The notes beneath the pieces are model-generated. The model was given only the letters and a program-made list of their open reading frames with translations, was not told the DNA's origin and made no database searches. A program made the translations under genes and the position numbers. A stretch of DNA of 64,000 nt from Ptiloglossa arizonensis (taxonomy: Eukaryota; Arthropoda; Insecta; Hymenoptera; Colletidae). Positions within the stretch are counted from its first letter, which is position 1. Each line of letters starts with the position of its first letter. The stretch spans positions 1,612,001-1,676,000 of the forward strand of contig NW_027478400.1 in assembly GCF_051014685.1 (NCBI RefSeq), in the 5' to 3' direction. This document shows, piece by piece, positions 39,058 to 51,617 of this stretch.

Positions 39058-39588
39058 CAATAACTACAAATGCCTAGAGGAAAAATACACATAACATTGT
39101 AATCGGGCGAGATTCTACTTTCACATGCAACAGGAATTTCTCGAGTTCGTCAATGCGTTCGCGAGATATTGCAGTTTGAAGTTAAGGAATGGTTGAGAAA
39201 TCATCAAAATTTTCGCAAGTCTGATACTCGCATCCAATAACTACTATGGCCTAGGGCAAAAATACACATACCGTTGTAATCGGGCGAGTTTCTGCATTCA
39301 GATGCAATAGGAAATTCTCGAGTTCGTCAATCCGTTCGCGAGATATGGAAGTTTGAAGTTAAGGAATGCTTGAGAAACCATCAAAATTTTCGCAATTCTG
39401 ATGCTAGAAACGAATTACTGGAATGGCCTAGGGGAAATGTACACACGCCGTTGTAATCGGGCGAGTTTCTCCTTTCACATGCAACAGGAATTTCTCGAGT
39501 TCGTCAATCCGTTCGCGAGATATGGAAGTGTGAATATAAGGAATGCATGAGAAACCATCAAAATTTTCGCTGGTCTGATACTCGAAAC
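39058..39588 (+). repeat. Three-monomer linker (TAACATTG-type, B, C)
   Basis: Joins the preceding module to the start of the second long segment. The B and C monomers are not preceded by A, unlike most other occurrences. The 39058 monomer ends CTCGCATCC, an A-type ending, so it is an A-tail hybrid. Confidence 0.8.
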
Positions 39589-41003
39589 CAACAACTACTA
39601 TGGCCTAGGGCAAAAATACACATACCGTTGTAATCGGGCGAGTTTCTGCATTCAGATGCAATAGGAAATTCTCGAGTTCGTCAATCCGTTCGCGAGATAT
39701 GGAAGTTTGAAGTTAAGGAATGCTTGAGAAACCATCAAAATTTTCGCAATTCTGATGCTAGAAACGAATTACTGGAATGGCCTAGGGGAAAAGTACACAC
39801 ACCGTTGTAATCGGGAGAGTTTCTGCTTTCAGATGCAATAGGAAATTCTCGAGTTCGTCAAAACGTTCGCGAGATATGGAAGTGTGAATATAAGGAATGG
39901 TTGAGAAACCATCAAAATTTTCGCAAGTCTGATAATCGAAACCAATAACTTCAAAGGCCTAGGGGAAAAATACACATACCGTTGTAATCGGGCGACTTTC
40001 TACTTTCACATGCAACAGGAATTTCTCGAGTTCGTCAATCCGTTCGTGGTATATGGGAGTTTGAAGTTAAGGAATGGTTGAGAAACCATCCAAGTTTTCG
40101 CAAGTCTGATACTCGAAACAAATAACTACAAATGCCTAGAGGAAAAATACACATACCATTGTAATCGGGCGAGATTCTACTTTCACATGCAACAGGAATT
40201 TCTCGAGTTCGTCAATCCGTTCGCGAGATATGGGAGTTTGAAGTTAAGGAATGTTTGAGAAATCATCAAAATTTTCGCAAGTCCGATACGCGAATCCAAT
40301 AACTACAATGGCCTAGGGAAAAATACACATACCGTTGTAATCGGGCGAGTTTCTACTTTCAGATGCAACAGGAATTTCTCGAGTTCGTCAATCCGTTCGC
40401 GAGATATGGGAGTTTGAAGTTAAGGAATGGTTGAGAAACCGTCACAATTTTCGCATGTCTGATACTTGAAATCAATAACTACTATGGCCTAGGGGAAAAA
40501 TACACATACCGTTGTAATAGGGCGAGTTTCTGCTTTCAGATGCAATAGGAAATTCTCGAGTTCGTCAATCCTTTCGCGAGATATGGGAGTTGGAAGTTAA
40601 GGAATGGTTGAGAAACCATCACAATTTTCGCATGTCTGATACTTGAAATCAATAACTACTATGGCCTAGGGGAAAAATACACATACCGTTGTAATAGGGC
40701 GAGTTTCTGCTTTCAGATGCAATAGGAAATTCTCGAGTTCGTCAATCCTTTCGCGAGATATGGGAGTTGGAAGTTAAGGAATGGTTGAGAAACCATCAAA
40801 ATTTTCGCAAGTCTGATACTCGAAACCAATAACTACAATGGCCTAGGGGAAAAATACACATACCGTTGTAATCGGGCGAGTTTCTGCTTTCAGATGCAAT
40901 AGGAAATTCTCGAGTTCTTCAATCCGTTCGCGAGATATGGAAGTGTGAAGTTAAGGAATGGTTGAGAAACCATCAAAATTTTCGCAAGTCTGATACTCGA
41001 AAC
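39589..41003 (+). repeat. Long duplicated segment, copy 2, left part (8 monomers)
   Basis: Corresponds to 32334-33748 at 7255 bp. It carries GATAATCG, AAACAAATAAC and the 1-bp deletion in the monomer at 40297. A private substitution AACCGTCAC is at 40438. The segment continues to the right as the 22-monomer block. Confidence 0.85.
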
Positions 41004-44000
41004 CAATAACTACAACGGCCTAGGGGAAATATACACATACCGTTGAAATCGGGCGACTTTCTACTTTCACATGCAACAGGAATTTCTCGAGTTCGTCAAT
41101 CCGTTCGCGAGATATGGGAGTTTGAAGTTAAGGAATGGTTGAGAAATCATCAAAATTTTCGCAAGTCCGATACGCGAATCCAATAACTACAACGGCCTAG
41201 GGGAAAAATACACATGCCGTTGTAACCGGGCGAGTTTCTACTTTCAGATGCAACAGGAATTTCTCGAGTTCGTCAATCCGTTCGCGAGATATGGGAGTTT
41301 GAAGTTAAGGAATGGTTGAGAAACCATCAAAGTTTTCGCAAATCTGATACTCGAAACCAACAACTACAAATGCCTAGGGGAAAAATACACATACCACTGT
41401 AATCGGGCGACTTTCTACTTTCACATGCAACAGGAATTTCTCGAGTTCGTCAATCCGTTCGCGAGATATGGGAGTTTGAAGTTAAGGAATGGTTGAGAAA
41501 CCATCAAAATTTTCGCAAGTCTGATACTCGAAACCAACAACTACAAATGCCTAGGGGAAAAATACACATACCACTGTAATCGGGCGACTTTCTACTTTCA
41601 CATGCAACAGGAATTTCTCGAGTTCGTCAATCCGTTCGCGAGAAATGGGAGTTTGAAGTTAAGGAATGGTTGAGAAACCATCAAAATTTTCGCAAGTCTG
41701 ATACTCGAAACCAACAACTACAAATGCCTAGGGGAAAAATACACATACCACTGTAATCGGGCGACTTTCTACTTTCACATGCAACAGGAATTTCTCGAGT
41801 TCGTCAATCCGTTCGCGAGATATGGGAGTTTGAAGTTAAGGAATGGTTGAGAAACCATCAAAATTTTCGCAAGTCTGATACTCGAAACCAACAACTACAA
41901 ATGCCTAGGGGAAAAATACACATACCATTGTAATCGGGCGAGATTCTACTTTCACATGCAACAGGAACTTCTCGAGTTCGTCAGTGCATTCGCGAGATAT
42001 GGCAGTTTGAGGTTAAGGAATGGTTGAGAAATCATCAAAATTTTCGCAAGTCTGATACTCGCATCCAATAACTACTATGGCCTAGGGCAAAAATACACAT
42101 ACCGTTGTAATCGGGCGAGTTTCTGCATTCAGATGCAATAGGAAATTCTCGAGTTCGTCAATCCGTTCGCGAGATATGGAAGTTTGAAGTTAAGGAATGC
42201 TTGAGAAACCATCAAAATTTTCGCAATTCTGATGCTAGAAACGAATTACTGGAATGGCCTAGGGGAAAAGTACACACGCCGTTGTAATCGGGCGAGTTTC
42301 TCCTTTCACATGCAACAGGAATTTCTCGAGTTCGTCAATCCGTTCGCGAGATATGGAAGTGTGAATATAAGGAATGCATGAGAAACCATCAAAATTTTCG
42401 CTGGTCTGATACTCGAAACCAACAACTACTATGGCCTAGGGCAAAAATACACATACCGTTGTAATCGGGCGAGTTTCTGCATTCAGATGCAATAGGAAAT
42501 TCTCGAGTTCGTCAATCCGTTCGCGAGATATGGAAGTTTGAAGTTAAGGAATGCTTGAGAAACCATCAAAATTTTCGCAATTCTGATGCTAGAAACGAAT
42601 TACTGGAATGGCCTAGGGGAAAAGTACACACACCGTTGTAATCGGTCGACTTTCTACTTTCACATGCAACAGGAATTTCTCGAGTTCGTCAATCCGTTTG
42701 TGGGATATGGGAGTTTGAAGTTAAGGAATGGTTGAGAAACCATCCAAGTTTTCGCAAGTCTGATACTCGAAACCAATAACTACAAATGCCTAGAGGAAAA
42801 ATACACATAACATTGTAATCGGGCGAGATTCTACTTTCACATGCAACAGGAATTTCTCGAGTTCGTCAATGCGTTCGCGAGATATTGCAGTTTGAAGTTA
42901 AGCAATGGTTGAGAAACCATCAAAATTTTCGCAAGTCCGATACGCGAATCCAATAACTACAATGGCCTAGGGAAAAATACACATACCGTTGTAATCGGGC
43001 GAGTTTCTGCTTTCAGATGCAATAGGAAATTCTCGAGTTCGTCAATCCGTTCGCGAGATATGGGAGTTTGAAGTTAAGGAATGGTTGAGAAACCATCAAA
43101 ATTTTCGCAAGTCTGATACTCGAAACCAACAACTACAAAGGCCTAGGGGAAATATACACATACCGTTGAAATCGGGCGACTTTCTACTTTCACATGCAAC
43201 AGGAATTTCTCGAGATCGTCAATCCGTTCGCGAGATATGGGAGTTTGAAGTTAAGGAATGGTTGAGAAATCATCAAAATTTTCGCAAGTCCGATACGCGA
43301 ATCCAATAACTACAATGGCCTAGGGAAAAATACACATACCGTTGTAATCGGGCGAGTTTCTGCTTTCAGATGCAATAGGAAATTCTCGAGTTCGTCAATC
43401 CGTTCGCGAGATATGGGAGTTTGAAGTTAAGGAATGGTTGAGAAACCATCAAAATTTTCGCAAGTCTGATACTCGAAACCAACAACTACAAAGGCCTAGG
43501 GGAAATATACACATACCGTTGAAATCGGGCGACTTTCTACTTTCACATGCAACAGGAATTTCTCGAGTTCGTCAATCCGTTCGCGAGATATGGAAGTGTG
43601 AATATAAGGAATGGTTGAGAAACCATCAAAATTTTCGCAAGTCTGATACACGAAACCAACAACTACAAATGCCTAGGGGAAAAATACACATACCACTGTA
43701 ATCGGGCGACTTTCTACTTTCACATGCAACAGGAAATTCTCGAGTTCGTCAATCCGTTCGCAAGATATGGAAGTTTGAAGTTAAGGAATGCATGAGAAAC
43801 CATCAAAATTTTCGCAAGTCTGATACTCGAAACCAATAACTACAACGGCCTAGGGGAAATATACACATACCGTTGAAATCGGGCGACTTTCTACTTTCAC
43901 ATGCAACAGGAATTTCTCGAGTTCGTCAATCCGTTCGCGAGATATGGAAGTGTGAATATAAGGAATGGTTGAGAAACCATCAAAATTTTCGCAAGTCTGA

Positions 44001-44894
44001 TACTCGAAACCAATAACTTCAAAGGCCTAGGGGAAAAATACACATACCGTTGTAATCGGGCGACTTTCTACTTTCACATGCAACAGGAATTTCTCGAGTT
44101 CGTCAATCCGTTCGTGGTATATGGGAGTTTGAAGTTAAGGAATGGTTGAGAAACCATCCAAGTTTTCGCAAGTCTGATACTCGAAACCAATAACTACAAA
44201 TGCCTAGAGGAAAAATATACATACCATTGTAATCGGGCGAGATTCTACTTTCACATGCAACAGGAATTTCTCGAGTTCGTCAATGCGTTCGCGAGATATT
44301 GCAGTTTGAAGTTAAGGAATGGTTGAGAAATCATCAAAATTTTCGCAAGTCTGATACTCGAATCCAATAACTACTATGGCCTAAGGCAAAAATACACATA
44401 CCGTTGTAATCGGGCGAGTTTCTGCTTTCAGATGCAATAGGAAATTCTCGAGTTCGTCAATCCGTTCGCAAGATATGGAAGTTTGAAGTTAAGGAATGCA
44501 TGAGAAACCATCAAAATTTTCGCAAGTCTGATACTCGAAACCAATAACTACAACGGCCTAGGGGAAATATACACATACCGTTGAAATCGGGCGACCTTCT
44601 ACTTTCACATGCAACAGGAATTTCTCGAGTTCGTCAATCCGTTCGCGAGATATGGGAGTTTGAAGTTAAGGAATGGTTGAGAAATCATCAAAATTTTCGC
44701 AAGTCCGATACGCGAATCCAATAACTACAATGGCCTAGGGAAAAATACACATACCGTTGTAATCGGGCGAGTTTCTGCTTTCAGATGCAATAGGAAATTC
44801 TCGAGTTCGTCAATCCGTTCGCGAGATATGGAAGTGTGAAGCTAAGGAATGGTTGAGAAACCATCAAAATTTTCGCAAGTCTGATACTCGAAAC
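41004..44894 (+). repeat. 22-monomer block, copy 1 (3891 bp)
   Basis: Repeated at 44895-48608. The offset is 3891 bp at the start and 3714 bp from 41889 on, because copy 2 has one fewer ACCACTG monomer. Shared rare words are GTTAAGCAATGG (42897, 46611), CGAGATCGTC, GATACACGAAACC and AAATATACATACC. It contains three 1-bp-deleted monomers (42951, 43304, 44719) that recur at matching sites. Confidence 0.88.
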
Positions 44895-47800
44895 CAATAA
44901 CTACAACGGCCTAGGGGAAATATACACATACCGTTGAAATCGGGCGACTTTCTACTTTCACATGCAACAGGAATTTCTCGAGTTCGTCAATCCGTTCGCG
45001 AGATATGGGAGTTTGAAGTTAAGGAATGGTTGAGAAATCATCAAAATTTTCGCAAGTCCGATACGCGAATCCAATAACTACAACGGCCTAGGGGAAAAAT
45101 ACACATGCCGTTGTAACCGGGCGAGTTTCTACTTTCAGATGCAACAGGAATTTCTCGAGTTCGTCAATCCGTTCGCGAGATATGGGAGTTTGAAGTTAAG
45201 GAATGGTTGAGAAACCATCAAAATTTTCGCAAATCTGATACTCGAAACCAACAACTACAAATGCCTAGGGGAAAAATACACATACCACTGTAATCGGGCG
45301 ACTTTCTACTTTCACATGCAACAGGAATTTCTCGAGTTCGTCAATCCGTTCGCGAGATATGGGAGTTTGAAGTTAAGGAATGGTTGAGAAACCATCAAAA
45401 TTTTCGCAAGTCTGATACTCGAAACCAACAACTACAAATGCCTAGGGGAAAAATACACATACCACTGTAATCGGGCGACTTTCTACTTTCACATGCAACA
45501 GGAATTTCTCGAGTTCGTCAATCCGTTCGCGAGAAATGGGAGTTTGAAGTTAAGGAATGGTTGAGAAACCATCAAAATTTTCGCAAGTCTGATACTCGAA
45601 ACCAACAACTACAAATGCCTAGGGGAAAAATACACATACCATTGTAATCGGGCGAGATTCTACTTTCACATGCAACAGGAATTTCTCGAGTTCGTCAGTG
45701 CATTCGCGAGATATGGCAGTTTGAGGTTAAGGAATGGTTGAGAAATCATCAAAATTTTCGCAAGTCTGATACTCGCATCCAATAACTACTATGGCCTAGG
45801 GCAAAAATACACATACCGTTGTAATCGGGCGAGTTTCTGCATTCAGATGCAATAGGAAATTCTCGAGTTCGTCAATCCGTTCGCGAGATATGGAAGTTTG
45901 AAGTTAAGGAATGCTTGAGAAACCATCAAAATTTTCGCAATTCTGATGCTAGAAACGAATTACTGGAATGGCCTAGGGGAAAAGTACACACGCCGTTGTA
46001 ATCGGGCGAGTTTCTCCTTTCACATGCAACAGGAATTTCTCGAGTTCGTCAATCCGTTCGCGAGATATGGAAGTGTGAATATAAGGAATGCATGAGAAAC
46101 CATCAAAATTTTCGCTGGTCTGATACTCGAAACCAACAACTACTATGGCCTAGGGCAAAAATACACATACCGTTGTAATCGGGCGAGTTTCTGCATTCAG
46201 ATGCAATAGGAAATTCTCGAGTTCGTCAATCCGTTCGCGAGATATGGAAGTTTGAAGTTAAGGAATGCTTGAGAAACCATCGAAATTTTCGCAATTCTGA
46301 TGCTAGAAACGAATTACTGGAATGGCCTAGGGGAAAAGTACACACACCGTTGTAATCGGTCGACTTTCTACTTTCACATGCAACAGGAATTTCTCGAGTT
46401 CGTCAATCCGTTTGTGGGATATGGGAGTTTGAAGTTAAGGAATGGTTGAGAAACCATCCAAGTTTTCGCAAGTCTGATACTCGAAACCAATAACTACAAA
46501 TGCCTAGAGGAAAAATACACATAACATTGTAATCGGGCGAGATTCTACTTTCACATGCAACAGGAATTTCTCGAGTTCGTCAATGCGTTCGCGAGATATT
46601 GCAGTTTGAAGTTAAGCAATGGTTGAGAAACCATCAAAATTTTCGCAAGTCCGATACGCGAATCCAATAACTACAATGGCCTAGGGAAAAATACACATAC
46701 CGTTGTAATCGGGCGAGTTTCTGCTTTCAGATGCAATAGGAAATTCTCGAGTTCGTCAATCCGTTCGCGAGATATGGGAGTTTGAAGTTAAGGAATGGTT
46801 GAGAAACCATCAAAATTTTCGCAAGTCTGATACTCGAAACCAACAACTACAAAGGCCTAGGGGAAATATACACATACCGTTGAAATCGGGCGACTTTCTA
46901 CTTTCACATGCAACAGGAATTTCTCGAGATCGTCAATCCGTTCGCGAGATATGGGAGTTTGAGGTTAAGGAATGGTTGAGAAATCATCAAAATTTTCGCA
47001 AGTCCGATACGCGAATCCAATAACTACAATGGCCTAGGGAAAAATACACATACCGTTGTAATCGGGCGAGTTTCTGCTTTCAGATGGAATAGGAAATTCT
47101 CGAGTTCGTCAATCCGTTCGCGAGATATGGGAGTTTGAAGTTAAGGAATGGTTGAGAAACCATCAAAATTTTCGCAAGTCTGATACTCGAAACCAACAAC
47201 TACAAAGGCCTAGGGGAAATATACACATACCGTTGAAATCGGGCGACTTTCTACTTTCACATGCAACAGGAATTTCTCGAGTTCGTCAATCCGTTCGCGA
47301 GATATGGAAGTGTGAATATAAGGAATGGTTGAGAAACCATCAAAATTTTCGCATGTCTGATACACGAAACCAACAACTACAAATGCCTAGGGGAAAAATA
47401 CACATACCACTGTAATCGGGCGACTTTCTACTTTCACATGCAACAGGAAATTCTCGAGTTCGTCAATCCGTTCGCAAGATATGGAAGTTTGAAGTTAAGG
47501 AATGCATGAGAAACCATCAAAATTTTCGCAAGTCTGATACTCGAAACCAATAACTACAACGGCCTAGGGGAAATATACACATACCGTTGAAATCGGGCGA
47601 CTTTCTACTTTCACATGCAACAGGAATTTCTCGAGTTCGTCAATCCGTTCGCGAGATATGGAAGTGTGAATATAAGGAATGGTTGAGAAACCATCAAAAT
47701 TTTCGCAAGTCTGATACTCGAAACCAATAACTTCAAAGGCCTAGGGGAAAAATACACATACCGTTGTAATCGGGCGACTTTCTACTTTCACATGCAACAG

Positions 47801-48608
47801 GAATTTCTCGAGTTCGTCAATCCGTTCGTGGTATATGGGAGTTTGAAGTTAAGGAATGGTTGAGAAACCATCCAAGTTTTCGCAAGTCTGATACTCGAAA
47901 CCAATAACTACAAATGCCTAGAGGAAAAATATACATACCATTGTAATCGGGCGAGATTCTACTTTCACATGCAACAGGAATTTCTCGAGTTCGTCAATGC
48001 GTTCGCGAGATATTGCAGTTTGAAGTTAAGGAATGGTTGAGAAATCATCAAAATTTTCGCAAGTCTGATACTCGAATCCAATAACTACTATGGCCTAAGG
48101 CAAAAATACACATACCGTTGTAATCGGGCGAGTTTCTGCTTTCAGATGCAATAGGAAATTCTCGAGTTCGTCAATCCGTTCGCAAGATATGGAAGTTTGA
48201 AGTTAAGGAATGCATGAGAAACCATCAAAATTTTCGCAAGTCTGATACTCGAAACCAATAACTACAACGGCCTAGGGGAAATATACACATACCGTTGAAA
48301 TCGGGCGACCTTCTACTTTCACATGCAACAGGAATTTCTCGAGTTCGTCAATCCGTTCGCGAGATATGGGAGTTTGAAGTTAAGGAATGGTTGAGAAATC
48401 ATCAAAATTTTCGCAAGTCCGATACGCGAATCCAATAACTACAATGGCCTAGGGAAAAATACACATACCGTTGTAATCGGGCGAGTTTCTGCTTTCAGAT
48501 GCAATAGGAAATTCTCGAGTTCGTCAATCCGTTCGCGAGATATGGGAGTTTGAAGTTAAGGAATGGTTGAGAAACCATCAAAATTTTCGCAAGTCTGATA
48601 CTCGAAAC
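44895..48608 (+). repeat. 22-monomer block, copy 2 (21 monomers, 3714 bp)
   Basis: Tandem copy of 41004-44894 lacking the monomer equivalent to 41712. A few private changes separate it: ACCATCGAAATTTTC at 46276, GAGGTTAAGG at 46962, CAGATGGAATAGG at 47082, CGCATGTCTG at 47352. These indicate a real, recent duplication. Confidence 0.88.
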
Positions 48609-51600
48609 CAACAACTACAAAGGCCTAGGGGAAATATACACATACCGTTGAAATCGGGCGACTTTCTACTTTCACATGCAACAGGAATTTCTCGAGTTCG
48701 TCAATCCGTTCGTGAGATATGGAAGTGTGAATATAAGGAATGGTTGAGAAACCATCAAAATTTTCGCAAGTCTGATACACGAAACCAATAACTTGAAAGG
48801 CCTAGGGGAAAAATACACATACCGTTGTAATCGGGCGACTTTCTACTTTCACATGCAACAGGAATTTCTCGAGTTCGTCAATCCGTTCGTGGTATATGGG
48901 AGTTTGAAGTTAAGGAATGGTTGAGAAACCATCAAAATTTTCGCAAGTCTGATACTCGAAACCAACAACTACAAAGGCCTAGGGGGAAAACACACATATC
49001 ATTGTAATCGGGCGTGTTTCTTCTTTCAGATGCAACAGGAATTTCTCGAGTTCGTCAATCCGTTCGCGAGATATGGGAGTTTGAAGTTAAGGAATGGTTG
49101 AGAAACCATCACAATTTTCGCATGTCTGATACTTGAAATCAATAACTACTATGGCCTAGGGGAAAAATACACATACCGTTGTAATCGGGCGAGTTTCTGC
49201 TTTCAGATGCAATAGGAAATTCTCGAGTTCGTCAATCCTTTCGCGAGATATGGGAGTTGGAAGTTAAGGAATGGTTGAGAAACCATCAAAATTTTCGCAA
49301 GTCTGATACTCGAAACCAATAACTACAATGGCCTAGGGGAAAAATACACATACCGTTGTAATCGGGCGAGTTTCTGCTTTCAGATGCAATAGGAAATTCT
49401 CGAGTTCTTCAATCCGTTCGCGAGATATGGAAGTGTGAAGTTAAGGAATGGTTGAGAAACCATCAAAATTTTCGTTGGTCTGATACTCGAAACCAATAAC
49501 TGGAATGGCCTAGGGGAAAAGTACACACCCCATTGTAATCGGGCGAGTTTCTACTTTCAGATACAACAGGAATTTCTCGAGTTCGTCTATGTGTTCGCGA
49601 GATATGGCAGTTTGAAGTTAAGGAATGGTTGAGGAACCATCAAAATTTTCGCAGGTCTGATACTCGAAACCAATGACTGGAATGGCCTAGGGGAAAAGTA
49701 CACATACCGTTGTAATCGGGCGACTTTCTACTTTCACATGCAACAGGAATTTCTCGAGTTCGTCAAACCATTCGCGGGATATGGGAGTTTGAAGTTAAGG
49801 AATGGTTGAGAAACAATCAAAATTTTCGCTGGTCTGATACTCGAAACCAATAACTGGAATGGCCTAGGGGAAAAGTACACACCCCATTGTAATCGGGCGA
49901 GTTTCTACTTTCAGATACAGCAGGAATTTTTCGAGTTCGTCAATGCGTTCGCGAGATATGGGAGTTTGAAGTTAAGGAATGGTTGAGGAATCATCAAAAT
50001 TTTCGCAAGTCTGATACTCGAAACCAATAACTACAAAGGCCTAGGGGGAAAACACATATATCTTTGTAATCGGGCGAGTTTCTACTTTTACATGCAACAG
50101 GAATTTCTCGAGTTCGTCAAACCGTTCGCGGGATATGGGAATTTGAAGTTAAGGAGTGGTTGAGAAATCATCAAAACTTTCGCAAGTCCGATACGCGAAT
50201 CCAATAACTACAATGGCCTAGGGCAAAAATACACATACCGTTGTAATCGGGCGAGTTTCTACTTTCAGATGCAACAGGAATTTCTCGAGTTCGTCAATCC
50301 TTTCGCGGGATATGGGAGTTTGAAGTTAAGGAATGGTTGAGAAACCATCAAAATTTTCGCAAGTCTGATACTCGAAACCAATAACTACAATGGCCTAGGG
50401 GAAAAATACACACGCCGTTGTAATCGGGCTAGTTTCAACTTTCAGATGCAACAGGAATTTCTCGAGTTCGTCAATCCGTTCGCGAGATATGGGAGTTTGA
50501 AGTTAAGGAATGTTTGAGAAACCATCACAATTTTCGCATGTCTGATACTTGAAATCAATAACTACTATGGCCTAGGGGAAAAATACACATACCGTTGTAT
50601 TCGGGCGAGTTTCTGCTTTCAGATGCAATAGGAAATTCTCGAGTTCGTCAATCCTTTCGCGAGATATGGGAGTTGGAAGTTAAGGAATGGTTGAGAAACC
50701 ATCAAAATTTTCGCATGTCTGATACTCGAAACCAATAACTACAATGGCCTAGGGGAAAAATACACATACCGTTGTAATCGGGCGAGTTTCTGCTTTCAGA
50801 TGCAATAGGAAATTCTCGAGTTCTTCAATCCGTTCGCGAGATATGGAAGTGTGAAGTTAAGGAATGGTTGAGAAACCATCAAAATTTTCGTTGGTCTGAT
50901 ACTCGAAACCAATAACTGGAATGGCCTAGGGGAAAAGTACACACCCCATTGTAATCGGGCGAGTTTCTACTTTCAGATACAACAGGAATTTCTCGAGTTC
51001 GTCTATGTGTTCGCGAGATATGGCAGTTTGAAGTTAAGGAATGGTTGAGGAACCATCAAAACTTTCGCAAGTCTGATACTCGAAGCCAATACCTACACAG
51101 GCCTAGGGGAAAAATACACATACCGTTGTAATCGGGCGACTTTCTACTTTCACATGCAACAGGCATTTCTCGAGTTCGTCAAACCATTCGCGGGATATGG
51201 GAGTTTGAAGTTAAGGAATGGTTGAGAAACAATCAAAATTTTCGCTGGTCTGATACTCGAAACAAATAACTGGAATGGCCTAGGGGAAAAGTACACACCC
51301 CATTGTAATCGGGCGAGTTTCTACTTTCAGATACAGCAGGAATTTTTCGAGTTCGTCAATGCGTTCGCGAGATATGGGAGTTTGAAGTTAAGGAATGGTT
51401 GAGGAATCATCAAAATTTTCGCAAGTCTGATACTCGAAACCAATAACTACAAAGGCCTAGGGGGAAAACACATATATCTTTGTAATCGGGCGAGTTTCTA
51501 CTTTTACATGCAACAGGAATTTCTCGAGTTCGTCAATCCGTTCGCGGGATATGGGAGTTTGAAGTTAAGGAATGGTTGAGAAACCATCCAAGTTTTCGCA

Positions 51601-51617
51601 AGTCTGATACTCGAAAC
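48609..51617 (+). repeat. Right-centre block, copy 1 (17 monomers, 3009 bp)
   Basis: With 47902-48608 it forms a 3716-bp unit repeated from 51618. Markers are TTTCGTTGG, ACACCCCATTG, GTCTATGTGTTCG, CAGATACAGCAGG and the GGGGGAAAACACATATATC monomer. Inside, the GATACTTGAAATC, CAATAACTACAATGG, TTTCGTTGG trio at 49140 recurs at 50556, offset 8 monomers. Monomer 49494 fuses the equivalents of 53210 and 53387. Confidence 0.85.
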
